27,266 bases of DNA, taken from the NCBI GenBank assembly GCA_947626705.1, contig CANQTJ010000003.1, positions 1 through 27,266 on the forward strand, read 5' to 3'. Below, one piece after another: positions 6,867 through 13,856 of the stretch (positions within the stretch are counted from its first letter, which is position 1; each line of letters starts with the position of its first letter). This DNA is from an uncultured Clostridia bacterium (lineage in GTDB: Bacteria; Bacillota; Clostridia; TANB77; CAG-508). A program made the position numbers and the translations under genes. Below the pieces are notes generated by a model, which saw only the letters and a program-made list of their open reading frames with translations, was not told where the DNA came from and did not search any database.

Positions 6867-8837
6867 ATGGTAATAGATGTTTTTAAAGATGGAGAGAATA
6901 ATACTAAGAACAATAATTTGATTAAAGGAGATGATGATAGCGAGATACAAAGAATAAAATCACATTTAGATATTACATATATAAAATATGTTTCAGACAA
7001 TGTAAAGTACTTATTAAAACTTAATATTAAAGATAACAAAGATTCTTTTGAAATCATAAATAATAATTTTAAAGTAACTAGTCATAAAGATAATTATAGA
7101 GTTATTTTATATATAAGGCTTTCAGTTGAAGATGGAGATGTAATTGATGGAGATGTTAGCAAAAGTATTAAAAATCAATTATTAATTTTATTAGATGAAT
7201 GTGTAAAAAAGAATTGGATTGTTGTAGGCATATTTTGTGAGGAAGGTATTTCTGGAACAGATGATAATAGACCAGAATGGAATAAAGCATTAAAATTTTG
7301 TGAATATGGTTATACAGAGATTATTTTATGTAAAAGTCAATCTAGATTTTCAAGAAGTATGGAGATGATAGAAAAGTATTTACACAACAAATTTATAGAT
7401 TGGAATGTTAGATTTGTAGGACTAGTAGATAGTACAGACACTTCAGTAATTAGTAATAAAAAAACAAGACAAATTAATGGTTTAGTTAATGAGTGGCAAG
7501 TAGAAGATCAGTCAATTAATATCAGAGCTATATTAAAAAATAAACAATCAAATGGTTTATTTACAGGTTCATTTGCACCTTATGGATATATGAAAGATCC
7601 CAAAGACAAATACCATTTTATTATAGATGAAGATGCAGCAAACATTGTAAGAAAAATATTTTCTATGTATGCTTCAGGACAAGGAGCTACAAAAATATGT
7701 TTATATTTAAACGAAAATAAAATTCCAATTCCAAGTGAATATAAACATAAAAAAGGTTTGAAATATAATTGTTCTAGGATTACTTATAACAAAAGAATAA
7801 AATATCAAGTTGAAAAAGAAGATACTTTATTAGAAATAGCAAATAAATATCAATCAACAATAAGAGATATAATGGAATATAATTCAATGAAAGATGAAAA
7901 ACTAGATGAAGGGCAAATAATAGTAATTCCAATTAGGAATGTATGGAGAACAAATACAATATATAATATGTTGAGAAATGAAGTTTATATAGGAACTTTA
8001 ATACAACATAAAAACGAAGGTATAAGCTATAAAAATAAGAAACAAAGAGCAGTTCCTAAAGAAGAAAGGATAATTGTACCACATTGTCATGAAGCAATAA
8101 TAGATAAAGATACTTGGAACATAGTAAATTCAAGATTGGGGAGTAATAGAAAAGTAAAGTCTAGTAAAAATGGAGAAATTAATTTGTTTTCAGGTAAATT
8201 AATATGTGGGTGCTGTGGACATACATTATATAGAGATACATCAATTCAAAGAAAAAATAAAAGTTGCACTTACTGGAGATGTAGAAATAGATATAGTACT
8301 GCAAATTTGTTATGTAGTAATCGAAAATCTATAAAAGAAGAAGATATTTATGAATTGGCTTTAAATGAAATAAATAATCAATTAGCTATTTATTATGATA
8401 AAAGTTTGGTAAAAAGGAATTACTATGAAAAAATGGTGTTATTGTCATCTCAAGATGAAATAGAACTATTAAATAAAGAAAAAGATAAAATAGAAAGAGA
8501 TATAGAAAATAAAGAAAATACTATAAGTTTATTGTACGAAGATAGAGCAAATGAAGTTATTGATTTAACAGAGTTCTCTATAATAAAAAATAAGAAAGTA
8601 TTAGAGATAAATAACTGCAAAGATAGATTAGAGCAAATTAATAAAGAAATACTGAATTTGAGTAAAAAGAAAACAGAAAAAATGAATATGGAGAGTGTAT
8701 TAAAAAAATATACTAAAATTGATAAGTTAAATAGAAATATATTAGATGAATTTATATCACAAATATATATAGGATATTATAATTCTGAAACAGAAACGAG
8801 AAAAATTAAAATAAAATGGAATATTGATAATGAATAA
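6867..8837 (+). CDS. Large serine recombinase with inserted LysM-like module
   Basis: 656 residues from the ATG at 6867, chosen because GGAAAGGA lies 8 bases before it; the ATG at 6849 lacks a ribosome site. An unusual ~75-residue extension precedes the resolvase domain, whose YIRLS motif gives the nucleophile Ser86, followed by EEGISG and SRFSRS. The Recombinase domain (from APYGY near 238) is interrupted at about 312-355 by a LysM-like module: YQVEKEDTLLEIANKY ... LDEGQIIVIP. It then resumes with NMLRNEVYIGTLIQHK. A zinc ribbon follows (CGCC near 447-450, C472, C483), then a coiled coil. LysM normally binds N-acetylglucosamine polymers outside cells, so its place in a DNA recombinase is odd. 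The gene ends at the yabG junction, which suggests it is the integrase of an element inserted in yabG. Confidence 0.92.
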   Translation: MVIDVFKDGENNTKNNNLIKGDDDSEIQRIKSHLDITYIKYVSDNVKYLLKLNIKDNKDSFEIINNNFKVTSHKDNYRVILYIRLSVEDGDVIDGDVSKSIKNQLLILLDECVKKNWIVVGIFCEEGISGTDDNRPEWNKALKFCEYGYTEIILCKSQSRFSRSMEMIEKYLHNKFIDWNVRFVGLVDSTDTSVISNKKTRQINGLVNEWQVEDQSINIRAILKNKQSNGLFTGSFAPYGYMKDPKDKYHFIIDEDAANIVRKIFSMYASGQGATKICLYLNENKIPIPSEYKHKKGLKYNCSRITYNKRIKYQVEKEDTLLEIANKYQSTIRDIMEYNSMKDEKLDEGQIIVIPIRNVWRTNTIYNMLRNEVYIGTLIQHKNEGISYKNKKQRAVPKEERIIVPHCHEAIIDKDTWNIVNSRLGSNRKVKSSKNGEINLFSGKLICGCCGHTLYRDTSIQRKNKSCTYWRCRNRYSTANLLCSNRKSIKEEDIYELALNEINNQLAIYYDKSLVKRNYYEKMVLLSSQDEIELLNKEKDKIERDIENKENTISLLYEDRANEVIDLTEFSIIKNKKVLEINNCKDRLEQINKEILNLSKKKTEKMNMESVLKKYTKIDKLNRNILDEFISQIYIGYYNSETETRKIKIKWNIDNE

Positions 8838-9228
8838 TTTTTTTTCGGTATATAATGACACAGGACACGATGGAATGATTAAAAAAAATATAAATTATCA
8901 TGATATATACAATTATAGAAATTCAAGACATTTTATAAAAACTGTAAAAGAAGCAAGAAGATATGATAATGAAAATAATACTAATACTGTAATATTTGCA
9001 GGTGCTTGTCAAAGTTATTTTGAAGCAATAATGTCAGCAGGTGCTAATTTTGCATCATCTCCAGCTAGAATTTTAATAGACTTTTTGGATCCTTTAATTA
9101 TAGCTGAAAAGGTTGCTACTACAGAAAAATATAGATATATAACAGTAAAAGATATTGCTAATGAACTAAGAGATGGAGATAAAGGAGTTGGAGGAATAGG
9201 CGCAAATGGAAGAATGATATATATGTAA
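8830..9228 (+). CDS. yabG: C-terminal half of sporulation protease YabG
   Basis: From TGHDG (8860 on) the product matches the C-terminal part of YabG, the cysteine protease that processes spore coat and cortex proteins. Seen are TGHD (His15 of the reading frame), NYRNSRHFIKTVKEARRY, VIFAGACQSYFEAIMSAGANFASSPARI with the presumed catalytic Cys in GACQS, and a GVGGI tail. The N-terminal half of a normal ~280-residue YabG is missing, and the frame simply runs back into the 3' end of the recombinase gene with no ribosome site, so this piece may not be translated as it stands. The following gene is veg, the normal yabG neighbour in Bacillus. Either element insertion split yabG, with the 5' half left of this window, or this is a remnant. 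Confidence 0.85.
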   Translation: MNNFFSVYNDTGHDGMIKKNINYHDIYNYRNSRHFIKTVKEARRYDNENNTNTVIFAGACQSYFEAIMSAGANFASSPARILIDFLDPLIIAEKVATTEKYRYITVKDIANELRDGDKGVGGIGANGRMIYM

Positions 9229-9266
9229 TATATATGTAACAAAAATGTAATATAAATGTAATATAA
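9216..9266. repeat. Short imperfect ATGTAATATA repeats
   Basis: About four imperfect copies of ATGTAATATA/ATGTAACA overlap the yabG stop and the bases after it. Probably simple low-complexity DNA. Confidence 0.4.
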
Positions 9267-9332
9267 ACAAAAATTTGTATAAAAAAAGGCTGAAAATCAA
9301 CAAAATATATAAAAAACATATAAATATATTTT

Positions 9333-9361
9333 TTGACAATTTTTGCAAAGAATGCTATAAT
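9333..9361 (+). promoter_or_regulatory. Perfect sigma-A promoter of veg
   Basis: TTGACA (9333-9338), 17 bases, TATAAT (9356-9361). Both boxes match the consensus fully. In Bacillus, veg is also known for a very strong promoter. Confidence 0.92.
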
Positions 9362-9390
9362 CAAGCCATCTTAAAGAAGAGGGTGATAGT

Positions 9391-9694
9391 ATGATTTGTA
9401 AAAATGATATATCAAATTTAAAGACAGACATTTTAGAAAAAATAGGACAAAAGATAATAGTTAAAGGTTCTCTTCGGAAGAAGTAAAACTTTTGAAAAAG
9501 AAGCAACATTAGAAAAGGCATATCCTAATATTTTTGTTGTTAGATATGAAGAAAATAATAGAAATGTAACTTACAGTTATACTGATGTTTTAACTAGAAC
9601 GGTAGAAGTAGATGTATTTGATGGAGAATCTTATAGTCCATTAATTCCACCACAAGTTGAAATTAAAAGAAAAGATGCTGAAGTTTTAGTATAA
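9391..9694 (+). CDS. veg: Veg protein, read through a +1 frameshift at CGG
   Basis: The ATG at 9391 follows AAGAGGGTGATAGT. The zero frame gives 31 residues and stops at 9484. If the C of the CGG at 9475-9477 is skipped, reading continues as GRSKTFEKEATLEKAYPNIF and VTYSYTDVLTRTVEV to the stop at 9692-9694, for 100 residues in all. This is the Veg family (a small SH3-like protein linked to biofilm formation in Bacillus): the N-terminal ILEKIGQKIIVKG block, the GR motif, AYP.vFvv, YSY.DVLT.TVEv. The Gly coded by GGA right after the break is the conserved Gly of the GR motif. Both halves are intact and under a perfect promoter, so decay looks unlikely. It could instead be a single-base assembly error. 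Confidence 0.85.
9472..9478 (+). other. CGG-A +1 frameshift site in veg
   Basis: Zero-frame CTT CGG A. A +1 move reads CTT, skips C, and continues at GGA. The zero-frame stop comes two codons after CGG. An AAAGG stretch lies about eight bases upstream and might act as an internal Shine-Dalgarno stimulator. Confidence 0.7.
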
Positions 9695-9721
9695 TAAAAA
9701 TAATTTAAAGAGAAATCTTTA

Positions 9722-9782
9722 TTGGGAGAACTCACATAAAATATAATTGTTATTATATATGAGTTCTCTCAATTTTTTTTTA
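9722..9782 (+). terminator. Strong terminator after veg
   Basis: A 17-bp stem (TTGGGAGAACTCACATA with TATATGAGTTCTCTCAA, including a wobble pair and one mismatch) is followed by nine T. Confidence 0.92.
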
Positions 9783-9819
9783 TATTATAGAAAGTTTTTC
9801 AAATTTCTTATAATATAAA

Positions 9820-9960
9820 GCATTCTACAGAAAAATTGCTATACAATTTTTCGCAGACGGACAAAGATGTGGATTTTAAAATCTTCTAAATAGTGAAAAT
9901 GTTAATAATGTCCGCTTTTGCTCTAAGATCAATATTCTATAATTTAAAGAATCCAAACTT
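9820..9960 (+). ncRNA. Possible structured RNA between veg and rnc
   Basis: AAAAATTG/CAATTTTT forms an 8-bp hairpin at about 9831-9851. CGGACA (9858-9863) can pair with TGTCCG (9909-9914), enclosing the palindrome GATTTTAAAATC. A TATAAT box lies about 10 bases upstream of the segment. G+C is locally higher than in the flanks. No known RNA family was recognised. Confidence 0.3.
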
Positions 9961-10124
9961 AAAAATTAAAATAACTTGCAAAATTTGCAAAAAAGTATAT
10001 AATAAGTAAAAGAAATAAAAATATATAAAATTTTGCACATTAACAATAGAGATTAACATTAAAAAGTTTTAATAAAAAGTATTTATATAATATGTGATTA
10101 TATACGAAATGGAGGATTGTAGAA

Positions 10125-10796
10125 GTGAATTTAGATAGTTTAGAACAGAATATAGGATATAAATTTAAAGATAAAGATTTATTAAAAAATGCTTTAACAC
10201 ATACATCGTATGCTTATGAGCATAATGTTCAAAGTAATGAAAAATTAGAATTTTTAGGCGATTCAATATTAGAATTTGTGTCTAGTGAATATATGTATAA
10301 TAAGTATTTGCAATTAAAGGAAGGAGAAATGACTAAAGTTAGAGCAACAGTAGTATGTGAAAAAAGTTTATATAAAATAGCAATTTTGCATAATTTTAGT
10401 GATTTCTTATTTTTAGGAAAATCAGAATTAATGACAGGAGGAAATAAAAGACCAGCAATTTTGGCAGATAGTGTTGAAGCTGTTATTGCTGCTATATTTA
10501 TAGATGGTGGATTAGAACCAGCAAAAAAATTTATTATAGAAAATTTAAAAGATGAAATAGAACAAGCTACAAAACATGTAGGCGAGAAAGACTATAAAAC
10601 TGTTTTACAAGAAGAATTACAAAAAAATGGAGATGTAAAAATACAATATAAAATTATAAAAGAAACAGGGCCAGACCACGATAAAACTTTTGAAGCAGAA
10701 GTTTGTTTAAATGGAAAAGTATTGGCAACAGGAAAGGGGAAAAGTAAAAAAGAAGCAGAAATGCAAGCCGCAAAAAAAGCTCTTGAAAATTTATAG
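10125..10796 (+). CDS. rnc: Ribonuclease III
   Basis: 223 residues from a GTG at 10125, with GGAGG nine bases upstream. The RNase III domain carries the signature NEKLEFLGDSILE, where Glu42 and Asp46 are metal/catalytic residues, and ADSVEAVIAAIFIDGG, with Asp115 and Glu118. Residues from about 155 form a double-stranded RNA-binding domain ending in KGKSKKEAEMQAAKKAL. The enzyme cuts double-stranded RNA in rRNA maturation and mRNA turnover. The radical SAM gene follows 17 bases after the stop, so the two are probably cotranscribed, as in other Clostridia where this pair precedes smc. smc itself is not found here. Confidence 0.96.
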   Translation: MNLDSLEQNIGYKFKDKDLLKNALTHTSYAYEHNVQSNEKLEFLGDSILEFVSSEYMYNKYLQLKEGEMTKVRATVVCEKSLYKIAILHNFSDFLFLGKSELMTGGNKRPAILADSVEAVIAAIFIDGGLEPAKKFIIENLKDEIEQATKHVGEKDYKTVLQEELQKNGDVKIQYKIIKETGPDHDKTFEAEVCLNGKVLATGKGKSKKEAEMQAAKKALENL

Positions 10797-10813
10797 AAAA
10801 GGATAGATTTTAT

Positions 10814-11879
10814 ATGAAAAAACAATATATAATACCAATTTTTGTACCACATTTAGGTTGTCCAAATGATTGTATATTTTGTAATCAAAAGTCAATAAGT
10901 GGACAAAAGAAAAATATAACAAAAGAAGATGTAAAAAAAACAATAGATTATTATATAGATAATATAAAAGATAAAGATGCAGAAAAGGAAATTGCTTTTT
11001 TTGGAGGTAGTTTTACAGGAATAGATGAAAAACTTCAAGAAGAATTATTAGAAGTTGCATATAAATATATAAAAGAAGGACAAGCTAAAAGCATAAGAAT
11101 ATCAACTAGACCAGATTATATTAATAAAAATATATTGAAAAGATTAAAAAAGTATAAAGTAAGAACTATAGAATTAGGAGTACAATCAGCAAATGATTAT
11201 ATTTTGGGTAGAGTAAATAGAGGACATACATTCAAAGATGTAGAAAAAGCATCAAAATTAATAAGAAGATATGGTTTTAATTTAGGACATCAGATGATGG
11301 TAGGATTGCCAGAAAGTGATAGAAAAGATGAAGTAAATACTGCAAAAGCATTAATAAAATTAAGACCTAAAATGGTAAGAATTTATCCAGTTTTAGTAAT
11401 TAAGGGAACTAAACTAGAAAGGGAATATAAAGAAGGAATTTATGAACCACTTACATTAGTACAGGCTGTAGAAATTTGTAAGCAATTAATTAGAATGTTT
11501 GCTAATAAAAGAATTGAAGTAATAAGAGTTGGATTACAAAATACAGATGAAATATGTAATCCAGATAATAAAGAAAGCGAAGTAGTAGCACGGACCATTT
11601 CATCCAGCGTTTAGACAGCTAGTAGAATCAAGTATGTGGTATGATGCAATAGTTGAAAAAATAAAAAAATTAAATGTAAAAGTTAAAGAGGTAGAGGTAA
11701 CAGTAAATCCTATAGATGCTAACAATGTAGTTGGACATAAAAAAGAAAATATTATAAAATTAAAAGAAGTTTATGAAACTGATTTAATTATTAAGCAAGA
11801 TGCTAATGTAAAACAAGGAAAATCTAAGATACGCATAACTAAAAAATATAATGATTTTTTAGAAGATAATAAAAGTTAG
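10814..11879 (+). CDS. Elp3-like radical SAM protein, read through a +1 frameshift at CGG
   Basis: The zero frame (10814-11614) gives 266 residues with the iron-sulfur motif Cys16-X3-Cys20-X2-Cys23, FFGGSFTG, and the TRPDYI and LGVQSAND blocks typical of the Elp3-like radical SAM family found beside rnc. It stops shortly after a CGG at 11591-11593. Skipping the C continues as GPFHPAFRQLVESSMWYDAIVEKI to the stop at 11877-11879, adding 95 residues with the family's expected C-terminus (GP.HPAF..LVES..W). The total is about 354 residues, a normal length. The last zero-frame residues (TISSSV) do not match the family. The substrate is unknown; tRNA modification is possible by analogy with Elp3. 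Confidence 0.85.
11588..11594 (+). other. CGG-A +1 frameshift site in the radical SAM gene
   Basis: Zero-frame GCA CGG A (CGG is codon 260). A +1 move reads GCA, skips C, and continues at GGA, the conserved Gly before Pro. The zero-frame stop comes seven codons after CGG. Confidence 0.7.
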
Positions 11880-11993
11880 ACAAAGTTTAAATAGATATAT
11901 TTTTTTCAAAATGATATATTATAAAAATACTAAAACTTAAATTAGTATAGAATTATATAAAATTGCCATAATAATAGTACAAGGAGTTTGGAA

Positions 11994-12848
11994 ATGATTG
12001 TTAAAGAAAAAGCAATAAAGGTTATTGCAATAGAAACGATAGAAACTATTATAGGGGCAATTTTAATGTCAATAGCAACAGCATTATTTTTATTACCTAA
12101 TCAATTATCTTCAGGGGGATTTTCAGGAATAGCTACAATACTATATTATTTTTTAAAAATACCAATGGGAAATACAATATTGGCATTTAATATACCATTA
12201 TTTTTATTTGCAACTTATAAATTAGGAAAAAGTTTTGTATTTAAATCAATTATTGGAACTACTACATTTTCCATTGCTATAGATATTTTAGATAGATTTA
12301 ATCCATTAACTCAAGATAGATTTTTAGCGTGTATTTATGGAGGGATTATTATTGGATTAGGTACAGCAATAATATTAAAGGCAAATTCTTCTACAGGTGG
12401 CTCAGATTTAATAAGTGCATTAGTAAAAAAATATAACTCAGATATAAGAACAAGTAATGTGATTATTATTATTGATACGGTAATAGTAGGTTTAAATGTT
12501 TTGTTTTTTAAAGAAGTAGAAATAGGACTTTATTCTGCGATTGCTATTTATCTAATGGGAAAAATGATAGATATTGTTTTTGAAGGAATTTACTTTACGA
12601 AATTGGTTTTTATTATATCTAATAAAAGTCAAGAAATATCAGAAGAAATAGGAGATAAAATAAAAAAAGGGACTACAGGATTATTTGGTAAAGGAATGTA
12701 TACGAATGAGCATAAAACAATATTGATGTGTGCAGCTTCAAGAGGAGATGTATCTAAAGTAAAACAGACAGCAAAAAGAATAGATCCCAGAAGTTTTATA
12801 ATTATAGCAAATGCTAGAGAAGTAGTGGGATTAGGATTTAAAAGGTAA
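11994..12848 (+). CDS. YitT-family membrane protein
   Basis: 284 residues from the ATG at 11994, with AAGGAG seven bases before it; a TTG two codons earlier sits too close to that site. About five or six hydrophobic segments cover residues 10-190, including LPNQLSSGGFSGIATI and KANSSTGGSDLISALV, the two glycine-rich YitT repeats. A soluble C-terminal domain (DUF2179 type) follows, with GKGMYTNEHKTILMCA and a closing RSFIIIANAREVVGLGF. The family sits in the cytoplasmic membrane and its transported substrate is not established. It has its own 114-base upstream gap, so it may be transcribed separately. Confidence 0.92.
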   Translation: MIVKEKAIKVIAIETIETIIGAILMSIATALFLLPNQLSSGGFSGIATILYYFLKIPMGNTILAFNIPLFLFATYKLGKSFVFKSIIGTTTFSIAIDILDRFNPLTQDRFLACIYGGIIIGLGTAIILKANSSTGGSDLISALVKKYNSDIRTSNVIIIIDTVIVGLNVLFFKEVEIGLYSAIAIYLMGKMIDIVFEGIYFTKLVFIISNKSQEISEEIGDKIKKGTTGLFGKGMYTNEHKTILMCAASRGDVSKVKQTAKRIDPRSFIIIANAREVVGLGFKR

Positions 12849-12854
12849 AAGATA

Positions 12855-12883
12855 TTGAACATTTTGTCTAAAAATGATAAAAT
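12855..12883 (+). promoter_or_regulatory. Promoter of the DNA glycosylase gene
   Basis: TTGAAC (12855-12860), 17 bases, TAAAAT (12878-12883). The predicted start of transcription is only about 10 bases before the ATG at 12900. Confidence 0.55.
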
Positions 12884-12899
12884 ATTTTTGGTGATAATT

Positions 12900-13766
12900 A
12901 TGCAAGAACAGGAATATAAAATAAAAAAATTAGATTCATTTGAATTAAAAGATATATTTGAATGTGGGCAATGTTTTAGATGGAATGAGCAAAAAGATGG
13001 AAGCTATACAGGAGTTATTAAAGATGCTATTATAAATGTAAAAATAGAAGATGAAAATATTATATTTACAGGGAAATGTAAAGGGAATATTGAGGATATA
13101 GTAAATTATTATTTTGATTTGAATACAAATTATGAAGAAATAAAGCAGAAGTTATCAAATATAGATGAATATCTAAAAACTAGTATACAATTTGGAAAGG
13201 GAATAAGGATATTAAATCAAGATTTATGGGAAACAATAATATCATTTATAATATCTGCTAATAATAATATACCAAGAATAAAAGGGATAATAGAAAGAAT
13301 ATCTAAAAGATATGGAAATGAAATACAATGGAATGGAGAAAAGTATTATACATTTCCTAGTATAGAGCAGATGAAAAATGTATCTGTGCAAGAATATAGA
13401 GATTTAGGATTAGGATTTAGAGATATAAGATTATATGAAACGACACAGATGATATCAAATGGAGAAATAAAACTACAAAGTTTAAAAGAAAATACAAATA
13501 CACAACAAGTAAGAGAAGAATTACTAAAACTTTCAGGTGTTGGACCTAAAGTAGCAGATTGTATACTTTTGTTTTCTGAATTAAAAAGGTATGATGTATT
13601 CCCAATAGATGTATGGGTTAGAAGGGTAATGAATGAGTTATATATAAAAGAAGATGACGAAGCAAAGGTAAGTAAAAAGAAGATTGAAGATTTAGCTGAA
13701 AAAAAATTTGGAAATTTAAAAGGTTTAGCACAACAATATTTGTTTTATTGGAGAAGAGAAAATTAA
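12900..13766 (+). CDS. OGG1-type 8-oxoguanine DNA glycosylase/lyase
   Basis: 288 residues from the ATG at 12900, with GGTGAT before it. The longer frame from TTG at 12855 starts inside a promoter and is rejected. The N-terminal OGG domain includes FECGQCFRW. The helix-hairpin-helix is LSGVGPKVADC, where Lys217 is the expected Schiff-base lysine, and Asp237 in FPIDVWVRRVM is the catalytic aspartate. The enzyme removes oxidised guanine from DNA and nicks the abasic site. With addB and the uracil-DNA glycosylase it is one of three DNA-repair genes in 10 kb. The C-terminus, AQQYLFYWRRE, is typical of clostridial OGG proteins. Confidence 0.94.
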   Translation: MQEQEYKIKKLDSFELKDIFECGQCFRWNEQKDGSYTGVIKDAIINVKIEDENIIFTGKCKGNIEDIVNYYFDLNTNYEEIKQKLSNIDEYLKTSIQFGKGIRILNQDLWETIISFIISANNNIPRIKGIIERISKRYGNEIQWNGEKYYTFPSIEQMKNVSVQEYRDLGLGFRDIRLYETTQMISNGEIKLQSLKENTNTQQVREELLKLSGVGPKVADCILLFSELKRYDVFPIDVWVRRVMNELYIKEDDEAKVSKKKIEDLAEKKFGNLKGLAQQYLFYWRREN

Positions 13767-13856
13767 ATTTAAATTGAAACTTAAATTTATGTAATATTTG
13801 GTACACAAACATTAATAGGGACATTAAAAATTTTTTAAAACTGGATGGAGGATTTT

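Larger units (their letters stand above)
9695..10124. other. Intergenic region between veg and rnc
   Basis: 430 bases without an ORF I would defend. After the veg terminator there is a TATAAT-like box near 9809, then several nested inverted repeats up to about 9960 (see separate entry). The last ~160 bases are AT-rich with no clear motif except a TATAAT at 10086-10091. Confidence 0.6.

Noticed and set aside
6326..7057. Minus-strand ORFs opposite the small genes and the recombinase start
   Set aside because: Low-complexity Ser/Leu/Ile-rich translations typical of antisense AT-rich DNA; the plus strand has ribosome sites and known domains.
8824..8862. A fourth CGG-type frameshift near the TTCGGTA at 8844
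   Set aside because: In the yabG frame this is TCG GTA, not CGG, and no YabG homology is found upstream in any frame.
9820..9960. 6S RNA, SRP RNA or tmRNA
   Set aside because: The segment lacks the long closing stem of 6S, the SRP Alu/S-domain signature and the tRNA-like ends of tmRNA.
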